Assembly (NCBI RefSeq): GCF_018837975.1
Contig: NZ_JAGSOY010000032.1
Coordinates: 1 to 55,608 of the forward strand
Direction: 5' to 3'
Length of the DNA stretch: 55,608 nucleotides
Source: Zooshikella harenae
GTDB taxonomy: Bacteria > Pseudomonadota > Gammaproteobacteria > Pseudomonadales > Zooshikellaceae
Each line of letters begins with the position of its first letter. Positions within the stretch are counted from its first letter, which is position 1. The position numbers and the translations under genes were made by a program. Positions 7,902-20,462 of the stretch are shown piece after piece. The notes under the pieces are model-generated. The model was not told the origin of the DNA. It did no database searches and saw only the letters and a list, made by a program, of their open reading frames with translations.

Positions 7902-10900
7902 ATGAGCAGTCAGAATCAAAATAAATACGACATTATACGTCAAATTCAGCAACGCCTTAGTGCTCAGCTGTCACCTGACCTAGTCAAACCTGTCAACGCA
8001 CTGGCTTATCACTTCTATCGAGAAAGCATTAGTCGAGAACTGGTTCAAGCTCCAATTGATAAGCTTTGTGGGGCTATTATGAGCTTATGGGATTTTGCTC
8101 AACAGCGTACCAATAAGCCTATAATTCGAGCCTATAATCCGAGCTTTGAAGAGCATGGCTGGGAATCTCGGCATACCATTATTGAGATTATTGTTGCAGA
8201 CCAACCCTTTTTAGTGTCATCTATTTCTATGGCATTAAATGCTGGCGAATTTTTCATTCACCGCATTACCCATCCAGTCATTCCTGTCATCCGCGATAGC
8301 CATGGTAATATCACCGATATTCCTGCCCCAGAAAACGTCCAGCCTGACACACCTTTTGAAGCCATAATGCGCTTTGAAGTTGCACGGGTGCTTGACCAAA
8401 CCGTGCTTGATGATATGGAGCAACGCATTCAATGGGTACTTCAGGAAGTTAACCTGGCCGTTACTGACTGGCAACCCATGCTTAGTAACATGAAAACGGC
8501 TTGTAATGATTTAACCAAAGCCTCAATTCCTGGGTTCGATAGTAGTGAACAACAAGAAATCGTTGCTTTTTTAAAGTGGGTAATGGACAGCCACTTTACC
8601 TTTGTAGGCTTTCGTGCCTATACCCTTACCTCTAATCCTCAAAGCTCTACAGGAACAATGGTTCTGCAGGCAGATAAAAGTCTCGGCACATTCCGTAATA
8701 TTGATAATCAAACCACGCGAGAACTCACTCTATCACCTTATTTACTGCAGCGGATGCTATCCCCGTTCCCGCTGATTCTAACCAAGTCCACAACCATGTC
8801 GTCAGTTCACCGTCCTGCTCACCTTGATTACATTGGTATCAAGCGGTTCAACAAGCAGGGACAAGTAGTTGGTGAGTGGCGCTTTTTTGGCTTGTATTCC
8901 TCTTCTGCTTACGCAGCACCCTATCAAGATATCCCTTTATTACGCCGCAAGGCTCAGCGTCTTATTGATACCATACATATTCCAGCCAATAGTCACAAAG
9001 GCAAAATTCTACGGAATATTTTGAACCATTATCCTCGTGATGAAATGCTTCAAGCTGACTATGAGCAACTGAATGATACTGTACAAGGTATTTTAGAAAC
9101 CCAGGAAAGACGAGAGTTACGCCTATTTATTCGACCTGACATCTACGGACGCTTTATTTCTGCCCTCGTTTTTGTACCACGTGACCGTTATAACACCGAA
9201 GTACGTATGCGGATGCAAGAAATTCTACTGCAAAGCTTTAACGGTCAAAGCGTCGAATTTAATGTTCAGTTTTCCGAACAAGTCTCTGCTCGTGTGCACT
9301 TTACTATTCACTGTGAAAATGCTCACGAGCAAGAATACAACATTGATGAAATCGAAATGCAGATGACTAAAGCCATGTTGTCCTGGGCAGACAATCTGCA
9401 TCTTTCACTACAAAGTCGTGTTGGAGAAGCGGAAGCTAATCGCTTATTCCGTCGCTATGGCAACGCATTTCCAGCAGGTTATCAGGCTGATTTCACGGTA
9501 GCCAGAGCTGCTGCAGATATACAACATTTGGAGAATGTACTTTCTGGCCAAACAATCAGCACTTACCTTTATCGCCCCTATACTAGCGCTGGCAACCTAC
9601 ATTTTAAAGTGATCGGCCGTGGTGACTTTATGGCATTATCTGATGTGCTGCCTATTTTGGAGCACATGGGGGTTAAAGTACTGAGTGCTCACCCTTATGC
9701 CATCAAATGTACAGACTGGGCAACCTGCTGGATCCTCGACTTTAATATTGCCACAATTAGCGCAATCGACTTAGACAACAATAGCGCCAAGCAAGAGTTC
9801 CAAACCACCTTCATTGAAGCCTACCAGGAACGAATTGAAAATGACGGCTTCAATAAACTGGTTGTTGCGGCTGCGCTAACGTGCCGACAAGTGGTGATAC
9901 TTCGAGCTATCTGTAAATACTTGCTCCAGCTTAAAGTGCCATTCAGCCAGACTTACATGGAAACAACGCTGGCCAATAACCCGATTATTACCCGACAACT
10001 TGTGGAGTTATTCAGCCAACGTTTCGACCCTAATCAACCCATAAATGAAGAGCGCTGCCAAGAGTTACAACAGAATATTCAGGCTGCTCTGGATGCGGTT
10101 GCGAACCTGGATGAAGACCGCATTTTAAGACACTATCTTGAGGTTATCCTGGCCATGCTACGCACTAACTTCTATGTGCAAGACCAGGATCAAAATCTTA
10201 AAGCTTATGTATCCTTCAAACTCGCTCCTGAAAAAATTCCTACTGCCCCTCAGCCTCGTCCTGCCTATGAAATTTTTGTGTATGCCCCCTGGGTAGAAGG
10301 TGTACATATGCGTGGTAGTAAAGTAGCACGCGGAGGGTTGAGATGGTCTGACCGGCGAGAAGATTTTCGTACCGAAATTCTGGGTCTGGTCAAAGCCCAA
10401 ATGGTCAAAAATTCCGTTATTGTACCTTCTGGTGCAAAAGGTGGATTTGTTGCGAAGCGCTTACCTGCTACTGCGGAACGAGAGCAAATTCAAGCAGAAG
10501 TGGAATATTGTTACCGCACGTTTATCAGTGGCTTGTTAGATATTACTGATAACCTTGTAGACCAGCAGCTCGTTCCTCCAACTCAAGTACTTCGCTATGA
10601 TGATGATGACCCTTACCTGGTTGTCGCGGCTGATAAAGGTACAGCAACCTTCTCTGACTTAGCCAATGAAGTTGCAATGGGCTATGGCTTTTGGCTAGGA
10701 GATGCATTTGCCTCTGGTGGTAGTAACGGCTACGACCACAAGAAAATGGGCATTACCGCTCGAGGTGCGTGGGAATCAGTCAAGCGCTTATTTAAAGAGC
10801 TTAGTATTGATACACAACAACAAGACTTTACCTGTGTCGGTATCGGTGACATGTCAGGCGATGTTTTTGGTAATGGCATGCTGCTCTCTAAACACATTCG

Positions 10901-12722
10901 TCTAGTTGCAGCCTTTAACCATCAACATATCTTTATCGATCCTACACCCGATGCTCCAAGCAGCTTTGTTGAACGCCAGAGGCTATTCAACCTTCCCCGT
11001 TCAAACTGGCTCGATTATGACACGCAATTATTATCCAAAGGTGGTGGAATTTATCCTCGATCAGCGAAAGTGATAGAACTTTCAGCAGAAGCCAAGCAAG
11101 CACTTGGTATTGATAAGCAAAAACTCACGCCAAACGAGCTGGTCAAACATATTCTGCAAGCACCTGTGGACCTCCTCTGGAATGGTGGCATTGGCACTTA
11201 TGTTAAAGCCAGTACCGAGACTCATGGTGATGTTGGTGATAAAGCCAATGACAGTGTGCGCATCAATGCCAACCAGCTAAAATGCAAAGTCATTGGTGAA
11301 GGTGGAAACCTGGGCTTTACCCAATTGAGCAGAATTGAGTTTGCTCGCCGAGGTGGATTAGTCACTACTGATGCCTGTGATAACTCAGCCGGAGTGGACT
11401 GCTCAGACCATGAAGTCAACATTAAGATCGTTGTCGATCAAGTTGTCAATCAAGGTGACTTAACCCAGAAACAACGTAACAAGCTGCTGGCGGATATGAC
11501 AAACCATGTTGCATCGCTGGTGCTAAAACATAATGTCCAACAAAGCCAGATTCTTAGTTTGGTTAATGCTAAAGGCGTGCAATTACTCAATGACCAAACG
11601 CGTCTACTAAGGCTGTTGGAAAAAGAAAAACGTCTAAAACGTAAACTGGAATATCTACCCAACGAAGATCAACTGCAGGAACGAGCTCAAACCCAGGAAG
11701 GTTTAACCCGGCCAGAGCTCTCTGTATTGTTAGCTTACAGTAAGATTCATTTATCCGATGCGTTAAAAGAGGAACGGATAGGCGATGATCCTTACTTTGC
11801 ACAACAAATACAGAGTTATTTTCCTTCACCTTTAATAGAACGCTGCTTATCTGCTGTTAAGCATCACCCCCTGCATAATGAAATCATTGCTACCCACGTT
11901 ACCAATATTGTGGGTAACCGTATGGGGCCCAGCTTTATCATGCGTGTTCAAGAGCAAGCTAATTGCTCTGCACTGGCGATTGTTCGAGCCTTTATTGCGG
12001 CAACTCAGCTCTTTAATATTGATCAAATCTGGCAAGCTGTTGATCAACTTACGACTGAGGTTAGCTACCCCACTCAGTGCAATCTGTACACTGTATTGCA
12101 AGAAATGACAGAAAAAGTGACATTGTGGTTGCTACGGCACGGGGGTCACCCTTTAGATGTCGAAGCCACTGTCCAAAAATATTTGCCTGGCCTCGCCTAT
12201 ATCCGTCAGCAATTACATTCTCTATTGCACGGTGAACTGGCCACTACATATCAACAACGTGTTGGTCATTATTTAGAGCAACATGTACCAGAGTCTATTG
12301 CTGCAGCATGTGCCAGCCTGTCATTTGAGTACAATAGCCTTGATATTGTCCACTTAGCATTACAAGAGCAACAGGATGTCAATCATGCAGCACAACTCTT
12401 CTTTGCACTTGAAGAAAGGCTGACCCTACAATGGCTACGCACCAGCATCAGCGCTTTACCCCAGCGCAATGTCTGGCAGCGAAAAGCACGTAACACACTA
12501 GCTGATGAGTTGGATACAGCGCTAAGTCAAGTTACCTGCCATGTTCAGCAACAAATTGCTCATGAGCACGACCAAATTTTGCCCTGTCTTGATAACTGGC
12601 TATCACAAAAAACAAACACATTACAACATAGTCAGTCTATTTGGGCAGATATTCAATCCAGTGCTGAGCCAGACTTGGCGATGTTGTCTGTAGCTGTCCG
12701 AGAGCTGCACAACCTTACTTAA
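7902..12722 (+). CDS. gdhB: NAD-specific glutamate dehydrogenase, large (180-kDa class)
   Basis: 1606 residues, normal for the GDH_180 class (about 1600). It oxidises glutamate to 2-oxoglutarate and ammonia with NAD+, chiefly as a catabolic enzyme induced by arginine. The long N-terminal half carries ACT-like regulatory modules. The catalytic part lies about 770-1250: MRGSKVARGGLRWSDRREDFRTE, VPSGAKGGFVAKRLP and the NAD-domain stretch LLWNGGIGTYVK. The ATG at 7902 gives the family N-terminus; no strong ribosome site precedes it. Only 65 bases separate it from aruC without a terminator, so gdhB-aruC are probably co-transcribed. That links glutamate oxidation to the pathway that makes the glutamate. 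Confidence 0.95.
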   Translation: MSSQNQNKYDIIRQIQQRLSAQLSPDLVKPVNALAYHFYRESISRELVQAPIDKLCGAIMSLWDFAQQRTNKPIIRAYNPSFEEHGWESRHTIIEIIVADQPFLVSSISMALNAGEFFIHRITHPVIPVIRDSHGNITDIPAPENVQPDTPFEAIMRFEVARVLDQTVLDDMEQRIQWVLQEVNLAVTDWQPMLSNMKTACNDLTKASIPGFDSSEQQEIVAFLKWVMDSHFTFVGFRAYTLTSNPQSSTGTMVLQADKSLGTFRNIDNQTTRELTLSPYLLQRMLSPFPLILTKSTTMSSVHRPAHLDYIGIKRFNKQGQVVGEWRFFGLYSSSAYAAPYQDIPLLRRKAQRLIDTIHIPANSHKGKILRNILNHYPRDEMLQADYEQLNDTVQGILETQERRELRLFIRPDIYGRFISALVFVPRDRYNTEVRMRMQEILLQSFNGQSVEFNVQFSEQVSARVHFTIHCENAHEQEYNIDEIEMQMTKAMLSWADNLHLSLQSRVGEAEANRLFRRYGNAFPAGYQADFTVARAAADIQHLENVLSGQTISTYLYRPYTSAGNLHFKVIGRGDFMALSDVLPILEHMGVKVLSAHPYAIKCTDWATCWILDFNIATISAIDLDNNSAKQEFQTTFIEAYQERIENDGFNKLVVAAALTCRQVVILRAICKYLLQLKVPFSQTYMETTLANNPIITRQLVELFSQRFDPNQPINEERCQELQQNIQAALDAVANLDEDRILRHYLEVILAMLRTNFYVQDQDQNLKAYVSFKLAPEKIPTAPQPRPAYEIFVYAPWVEGVHMRGSKVARGGLRWSDRREDFRTEILGLVKAQMVKNSVIVPSGAKGGFVAKRLPATAEREQIQAEVEYCYRTFISGLLDITDNLVDQQLVPPTQVLRYDDDDPYLVVAADKGTATFSDLANEVAMGYGFWLGDAFASGGSNGYDHKKMGITARGAWESVKRLFKELSIDTQQQDFTCVGIGDMSGDVFGNGMLLSKHIRLVAAFNHQHIFIDPTPDAPSSFVERQRLFNLPRSNWLDYDTQLLSKGGGIYPRSAKVIELSAEAKQALGIDKQKLTPNELVKHILQAPVDLLWNGGIGTYVKASTETHGDVGDKANDSVRINANQLKCKVIGEGGNLGFTQLSRIEFARRGGLVTTDACDNSAGVDCSDHEVNIKIVVDQVVNQGDLTQKQRNKLLADMTNHVASLVLKHNVQQSQILSLVNAKGVQLLNDQTRLLRLLEKEKRLKRKLEYLPNEDQLQERAQTQEGLTRPELSVLLAYSKIHLSDALKEERIGDDPYFAQQIQSYFPSPLIERCLSAVKHHPLHNEIIATHVTNIVGNRMGPSFIMRVQEQANCSALAIVRAFIAATQLFNIDQIWQAVDQLTTEVSYPTQCNLYTVLQEMTEKVTLWLLRHGGHPLDVEATVQKYLPGLAYIRQQLHSLLHGELATTYQQRVGHYLEQHVPESIAAACASLSFEYNSLDIVHLALQEQQDVNHAAQLFFALEERLTLQWLRTSISALPQRNVWQRKARNTLADELDTALSQVTCHVQQQIAHEHDQILPCLDNWLSQKTNTLQHSQSIWADIQSSAEPDLAMLSVAVRELHNLT

Positions 12723-12787
12723 CAGCACTTTTTCACAACAACAACGATGTAATAAACACAAGCGAGTAACGCAAGCGAGGTAAAAGC

Positions 12788-14014
12788 ATGACTGAAAAGC
12801 AGGTAACACGAGAAGTCTTTGACGCTGTCATGGTCCCTAACTATAACCCACAGAAAATAATTCCTGTGCGTGGTGAAGGATCACGGATTTGGGACCAATC
12901 AGGCAAAGAGTACATTGACTTTGCAGGAGGCATTGCTGTTACCGCACTTGGACACTGTCACCCACGTCTGGTAAATGCCTTATCCCAACAAGCAAAAACA
13001 CTCTGGCATTTATCAAATGTCTACACGAACGAGCCTGTGCTCAAACTAGCGCAAAAGCTTACTGAGCTAACATTCGCTGATAAAGTATTTTTTGCTAACT
13101 CAGGGGCTGAAGCGAATGAGGCTGCGTTCAAATTGGTGCGAAAATACAGCTACGACCATGTAGGCCCAGAAAAAAATGAAATCATTTCATTTACCCAATC
13201 CTTTCATGGTCGAACGTTATTCACAGTATCAGTTGGTGGCCAAACCAAATACCGAAAAGGGTTTGAGCCTGCTCCTGGCGGTATTCGCCATGCAGAGTTT
13301 AATGATCTGGCATCAGTTGAAGCGGTTATTTCAGACAAAACCTGTGCGGTAGTGCTTGAGCCCATTCAAGGTGAAGGTGGTATTATCCCTGCCCACCCAG
13401 ACTTTCTCAGAGGTGTTCGTGAGCTGTGTGATAAGCACCAGGCCCTGTTAGTGTTTGATGAAGTACAAACAGGCGTTGGCCGTACTGGGCACTTGTACGC
13501 TTATATGGAATATGATGTCGTACCTGATATTCTAACCTCTGCCAAAGCACTAGGCTGTGGTTTCCCAATAGGTGCCATGTTAACCACTGATAAAGTCGCA
13601 AAAAGTTTGGTGTTTGGAACCCACGGTAGTACATCAGGAGGCAACCCTCTCGCATGTGCTGTTGCCAACGAAGTCATCGACATTATTAAAGAACCTGCTC
13701 TGCTGAAAGGTGTCCACGAAAAGAATCAACGCATTATTGAAGGCCTAAATGCAATCAATGCTAAATATGGAATTTTCAAAGAAGTTCGCGGTAAAGGCTT
13801 ATTGATTGGTGGCGCATTAAAGGATGAATGGCAAGGTCAAGCGGGTCGTTTCTTACAAGCAGGGTTAGCGGAAGGCGTGATGGTACTCGTTGCAGGTCCC
13901 AATGTTATACGCATGGCTCCTTCATTGATTATTCCAGACAGCGACATTGATCAAGGTCTTGCCCTGTTAGAAAAGGGTATTGCCAAAGTGGTTGCTGAAG
14001 GGCCAAACACATAG
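12788..14014 (+). CDS. aruC: Succinylornithine transaminase AruC/AstC
   Basis: 408-residue class-III PLP aminotransferase, third enzyme of AST: N2-succinylornithine plus 2-oxoglutarate gives succinylglutamic semialdehyde and glutamate. The enzyme usually also serves as N-acetylornithine transaminase. Landmarks are [20 protein letters not shown] near 101, SFHGRT near 138, [13 protein letters not shown] near 222 and the PLP lysine K253 in [15 protein letters not shown] ribosome site (GCGAGG) lies upstream of the ATG. It follows gdhB and is closed by a hairpin terminator before the next unit. Confidence 0.94.
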   Translation: MTEKQVTREVFDAVMVPNYNPQKIIPVRGEGSRIWDQSGKEYIDFAGGIAVTALGHCHPRLVNALSQQAKTLWHLSNVYTNEPVLKLAQKLTELTFADKVFFANSGAEANEAAFKLVRKYSYDHVGPEKNEIISFTQSFHGRTLFTVSVGGQTKYRKGFEPAPGGIRHAEFNDLASVEAVISDKTCAVVLEPIQGEGGIIPAHPDFLRGVRELCDKHQALLVFDEVQTGVGRTGHLYAYMEYDVVPDILTSAKALGCGFPIGAMLTTDKVAKSLVFGTHGSTSGGNPLACAVANEVIDIIKEPALLKGVHEKNQRIIEGLNAINAKYGIFKEVRGKGLLIGGALKDEWQGQAGRFLQAGLAEGVMVLVAGPNVIRMAPSLIIPDSDIDQGLALLEKGIAKVVAEGPNT

Positions 14015-14037
14015 TCATCCAATCAGTTTATTTTTGC

Positions 14038-14076
14038 ACCCCAACGGCATGGTAGCACTAGTTGGGGTTTCTTTAT
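14038..14076 (+). terminator. Rho-independent terminator after aruC
   Basis: ACCCCAAC (14038-14045) pairs with GTTGGGGT (14061-14068), followed by TTCTTTATT on the plus strand. It separates gdhB-aruC from the M20/aruF unit. Confidence 0.75.
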
Positions 14077-14132
14077 TAAATGAAGCATTTTTGGCAAAAA
14101 TGCCTATTCTGCGACCTCACAAAATTATAATT

Positions 14133-14174
14133 TGTCCAAATAAAAATAGTCTGGGTCGCATCAATAACACTCCT
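14133..14174 (+). promoter_or_regulatory. Possible degenerate ArgR site upstream of the M20 gene
   Basis: TGTCCA at 14133 and GGTCGC at 14154 are exactly 21 bases apart, the ArgR half-site spacing. The AA positions read TA and CA, so the match is partial. A separate 8-bp inverted repeat (TCCTTGTC / GACAAGGA, 14171-14194) follows at once. Confidence 0.35.
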
Positions 14175-14237
14175 TGTCTAGGCCCTGACAAGGAAATACG
14201 GAATAATCAAAAGTAAAAAACAAAGGAAATTAGGAGT

Positions 14238-15482
14238 ATGAGTGAGTCCCCATTCCATGAATGGTTGAATTGGCTGGATAACCGTCAAGAAGAGATGTTG
14301 GCTGCAACCATAGCCTTGGCGAATATTAATTCAGGCAGTCTGAACCATGCTGGTGTTAAAGCAGTAGGTGAAGCGCTATGCAAATTAGCAGCACCACTAG
14401 AGGGCAAAGTCGAACATATCCCCATGCCAGCTCATCAAGTTATTGATGACAAAGGGCAAGTTAAACAATACCCCTTAGCCAATGCCATAAGAATCACTAA
14501 ACGTCCGCAAGCGCCCATAAAGGTTTTCCTATGTGGCCATATGGATACTGTGTTTGCTGTGGATCACACTTTTCAACAAGTCAAATGGCTGGATGACAAC
14601 ACTATTAATGGACCAGGCGTTGCGGACTTAAAAGGTGGCTTGGTTGTCATGTTAAATGCGCTGGCCTGTCTAGAGCGAAGCCCACTAGCAGAACAAATTG
14701 GCTGGGAAATTCTGTTTAACCCAGATGAAGAAATTGGCTCTCCAGGTTCTTCCTCACTATTTGCAGAATGTGCCCAACGCAATCATGTAGGTATGATTTA
14801 TGAGCCCTGTTTTCCTAATGGTGATTTTGCTGGTCAACGCAAAGGTAGTGGTAATTTTTCAGTTGTAGTAACGGGCAAAGCAGCACATGCTGGACGTGAA
14901 CACCATTTAGGGTGCAATGCCATTCGAGCTATGGCCGACTTTATCTCTGCACTCGACGATTTCAACCAACAACGGGAAACGATCACCGTTAATCCTGGTT
15001 ATATTCATGGTGGTGGACCAGTCAACGTTGTACCAGATAACTGTGTCAGCCAGTTCAATATTCGTACAACAACGGCCGAAGATGAAGTCTGGTGTCAGCA
15101 AAATTTAGCCGAATTGATAGCAAACATTAACCAGCGGGATGGCATCACACTTCAACTCCTCGGTAGTTTTGGTCGACCACCCAAGTGTTTAACAGCCGCC
15201 AATCAACGGCTCTTTTCACTCGCAAAACAATGTGGTCAACAAATTGGCCTTGATTTAGCCTGGCACCCTACTGGCGGATGCTGTGATGGTAACAACTTAG
15301 CAGCTTATGGCTTACCTAACATCGATACGCTTGGTGTTCAAGGCGGCAAGATTCATAGTGATCAGGAATATATGCTGGTCAGTAGTTTAGTTGAACGCGC
15401 AAAACTAAGTGCACTTTTGCTTTTTCATTTGGCAAGTGATCATCCTGAAAACTGGGAACGGGGGGAACATGCTCCAAGTTAG
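14238..15482 (+). CDS. M20-family metallohydrolase in the AST cluster
   Basis: 414-residue dizinc amidohydrolase of the M20 family (ArgE/DapE/carboxypeptidase G2 group). Visible metal ligands are H101 (with D103 in GHMDTVF), D130 (GPGVADLKGG), E165, E189 and H373 (GKIHSDQEY); E164 is the expected catalytic base (NPDEEIGSPG). The dimerisation lid lies about 205-310. There is no signal peptide, so it is cytosolic. Its stop overlaps the aruF start by 14 bases, so the two are translationally coupled. In other species a desuccinylase, AstE/AruE of the unrelated M14-like family, ends this pathway, and no such gene is in this window. DapE, a relative of this protein, removes N-succinyl groups, so N-succinylglutamate desuccinylase is an attractive but unproven role. 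A general acyl-amino-acid hydrolase is the alternative. Confidence 0.85.
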   Translation: MSESPFHEWLNWLDNRQEEMLAATIALANINSGSLNHAGVKAVGEALCKLAAPLEGKVEHIPMPAHQVIDDKGQVKQYPLANAIRITKRPQAPIKVFLCGHMDTVFAVDHTFQQVKWLDDNTINGPGVADLKGGLVVMLNALACLERSPLAEQIGWEILFNPDEEIGSPGSSSLFAECAQRNHVGMIYEPCFPNGDFAGQRKGSGNFSVVVTGKAAHAGREHHLGCNAIRAMADFISALDDFNQQRETITVNPGYIHGGGPVNVVPDNCVSQFNIRTTTAEDEVWCQQNLAELIANINQRDGITLQLLGSFGRPPKCLTAANQRLFSLAKQCGQQIGLDLAWHPTGGCCDGNNLAAYGLPNIDTLGVQGGKIHSDQEYMLVSSLVERAKLSALLLFHLASDHPENWERGEHAPS

Positions 15483-16488
15483 ACCCATCCATCATAATGA
15501 CTTACCAGCACTTGAACGTCTTGCCGTTCTCAGTAGAGGACGTTTGACAACGCTTCCTGCTCATCGAGACCACTTAAGTAGCATTATCAGTGCAACGCAG
15601 CGTGCGCTACAAAATCCTGCGCCTGAATTAGCAGGAAATAGTTACCATTTTGTGTTGGAAAATACAGAAAATAAACAAATTATTGGTGTTGCAGGTATCG
15701 AGTCTGCCGTTGGCATTAACTGTCCTTTCTACAGTTACCGTTTAAGTGAAATTGTCCACGCTTCGGCAGAACTTCAAATTCACAACCGTATCCCAGCACT
15801 TCATTTATGCCAAGACTATGCAGGCAGTTCCCGTCTCTGTACTTTTTTTATTGATCCAGAATATTTAAACGCTACAACACGCCAGCTTTTACTGAAAGCA
15901 CGTTTGTTATTTATGGGCATTCACCGAAACCGGTTTGCGGATAGAACAATCGCAGAGCTACAAGGCGTCCTAGATAACCATCAACTGTCTCCTTTCTGGG
16001 AATGTCTCGGTCGTCATTTTTTCTCAATGGACATTACTAAAGCAGTATTTCTAGTCGGCATTAATTCAAAAGCATTTATTGCCAGTATGATGCCCCAGTA
16101 CCCTGTTTATGTACCCTTACTTTCTCCTGAAGCCCAAGCTGTCTTAGGTCAACCTCGGGCGGATATGCAAACACATATGGCATTATTACAAGCAGAACAC
16201 TTTTGTTACCGCCACTATCTGGATATTTTTGATGCAGGTCCAACGCTTGAAGTTGAAACAGATCAACTTGAAACTATAAGACGTTTGAGGTCTATGACTG
16301 TAACGAAAATAACGACAACACCACCAGAAAATCCTGCACTACCATTATGTTTACTGAGTACCGGTGAGTTAAAGAACTTTCGTTGTATTCTTCGCCGAAC
16401 AGACCCGGAAAATCTACAACTTTCACTTGAAGAAGCTGAATGCTTAGGCTCAGCAGAAAATGACCAGATTCATTGCGTCATGCTTTGA
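15469..16488 (+). CDS. aruF: Arginine N-succinyltransferase alpha subunit AruF
   Basis: 339 residues with the AstA fold (GNAT-like). With AruG it forms the heteromeric enzyme that succinylates arginine from succinyl-CoA, the first step of AST. I chose the ATG at 15469: the protein then begins MLQVRPIHHNDLPALERLA as the family does, and GGGGG lies just upstream. It overlaps the M20 stop by 14 bases. Conserved blocks include VHASAELQIHN near 95, DYAGSSRLCTFFIDPEY near 117, SPFWECLGRHFFSMD near 175 and DIFDAGPTLE near 252. It is more diverged from E. coli AstA than AruG is, and it lacks the longer acidic PESPGEE loop near residue 50 found in AruG. Confidence 0.93.
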   Translation: MLQVRPIHHNDLPALERLAVLSRGRLTTLPAHRDHLSSIISATQRALQNPAPELAGNSYHFVLENTENKQIIGVAGIESAVGINCPFYSYRLSEIVHASAELQIHNRIPALHLCQDYAGSSRLCTFFIDPEYLNATTRQLLLKARLLFMGIHRNRFADRTIAELQGVLDNHQLSPFWECLGRHFFSMDITKAVFLVGINSKAFIASMMPQYPVYVPLLSPEAQAVLGQPRADMQTHMALLQAEHFCYRHYLDIFDAGPTLEVETDQLETIRRLRSMTVTKITTTPPENPALPLCLLSTGELKNFRCILRRTDPENLQLSLEEAECLGSAENDQIHCVML

Positions 16489-16655
16489 AATTAGACAATT
16501 TATGGAGGTTATAATTCACACAAAATATTTTTAAAAAATAATAGATACTGCAAATATCGTAGTTAAAAAAAGAAGTCATCGCCCGTTACAGAAATTAAGT
16601 ACGAACAGTCTGTAACACATAATAACAACTCTAGCGGAGATGAAGGTGTACTGCT

Positions 16656-17477
16656 ATGCAAAACACTCAATTAGATAACCTTTTAAATGCAATGTGGCAA
16701 AATTATCTGGAACTTAATCCAGATGCACAGCGTATATATAATTTATTTTCTTCACACAATAGTGGTCAGGTGATTAATGATCATATTGCATTACGCTCGT
16801 TTCAACACTCAAAAGTCACTATTGATAAAGTTGCTAGACCCTTTCTTGATGCAGGCTATCAAGAATCAGGAGAATATCACTTCCCTGAAAAAAAATTATA
16901 CGCAAAACATTTTCAACATGACGACAACACTTTACCCAAAGTTTTTATAAGCGAGTTATGTTTAGACCAACTTTCTTCACAGTCTAAACAGACTATAGAA
17001 AATTTATTACAGTATTTAGATAGTAACTGTTTACTTCAGGATAATTTTTGTTATTCTGGCCGCCACTGGCCATTAACACTTTCCACATATCAGCAATTGC
17101 TTGAAGAAAGTGAATACGCAGCCTGGACTGCAGCCTTTGGCTACCGTCCCAACCACTTTACCGTATTGGTCAATGCCTTGCGTTCTCACCAAACCCTGCA
17201 AGAGGTCAACAACTTTCTTCAACAGCAGGGATTTACCTTAAATAGTAGTGGTGGACTCATCAAAGGCTCACCAGAAGTTTTTCTGGAACAATCATCAACC
17301 TTAGCAAATAAAGTTGAAGTTACCTTTGATGACACAACAGCAGTTATTCCCAGCTGTTTTTACGAGTTTGCTTTACGCTATCCGATGGATAATGGTGAAC
17401 TTTACCAAGGATTTGTTGCAGCATCTGCAGATAAAATCTTTGAGAGTACTAATGTCAAAATAGCCATGGCTAACTGA
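16656..17477 (+). CDS. DUF1338 protein, 2-oxoadipate dioxygenase/decarboxylase-like
   Basis: 273 residues, the short form of the DUF1338 family. The characterised long member, YdcJ/HglS, converts 2-oxoadipate to D-2-hydroxyglutarate in lysine breakdown using a metal site of two His and one Glu. The matching residues here are H43 (INDHIALRSF), H167 (PNHFTVLVN) and E237 (FYEFALRY). There is no signal peptide. It sits between aruF and aruG, with gaps of 167 and 478 bases. A 2-oxo-acid substrate produced when arginine or lysine is degraded is a reasonable guess, but the reaction is unknown. Confidence 0.8.
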   Translation: MQNTQLDNLLNAMWQNYLELNPDAQRIYNLFSSHNSGQVINDHIALRSFQHSKVTIDKVARPFLDAGYQESGEYHFPEKKLYAKHFQHDDNTLPKVFISELCLDQLSSQSKQTIENLLQYLDSNCLLQDNFCYSGRHWPLTLSTYQQLLEESEYAAWTAAFGYRPNHFTVLVNALRSHQTLQEVNNFLQQQGFTLNSSGGLIKGSPEVFLEQSSTLANKVEVTFDDTTAVIPSCFYEFALRYPMDNGELYQGFVAASADKIFESTNVKIAMAN

Positions 17478-17955
17478 TAGAAAAGAGAACGATTGAAAAA
17501 GATAAATAACTGAGGGTTAAGCTAGATAAAATTATGCATAACAACAGGTAAATTGCTAGATATAAGAAAGTTGTTAAATGCATCTTTTTGTCAAAGTCAA
17601 CATGACATTGTAAATGCCCTCAGAGAAAGGTATAAACAGTGACAAATTTAAATGCTTAAGTATTGAAAATAATTACTTACAGGATATTTTCATTTTTGCA
17701 TTCCTAAGAGATCGACACAGAAGCGGTCTAGCAAAGAAGGGGGATAAAAATCAAAGCAATCTCCCTGAGCTTATGTTCAGGAAAGTATAAAAAGAGAGTA
17801 TTTTTCTAATAAAAACAGGTTATTGGCAATTAAAATATTCGCGTTATTCTCAAGTTTTAAAGAAAGCGCTTAACCAGGTTAAACCAAACAAGTCAATAAG
17901 CCTGAATAACTATTTACCGATTAGGAGGCACCAGATTTTTGGTGATAATGACCCC
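17478..17955. other. Intergenic region upstream of aruG
   Basis: About 480 bases with no gene seen. It contains the 13-base palindrome TTAACC-A-GGTTAA (17870-17882), 74 bases before aruG. An AGGAGG at 17923-17928 lies 27 bases from the aruG ATG; a small CACCA/TGGTG hairpin between them could loop out the gap. I found no ArgR tandem site here. Confidence 0.35.

Positions 17956-20462
<2,507 letters not shown>

Noticed and set aside
13980-14216. A 78-codon plus-strand frame after aruC
   Set aside because: It overlaps the aruC 3' end and the terminator, and it has no family resemblance.
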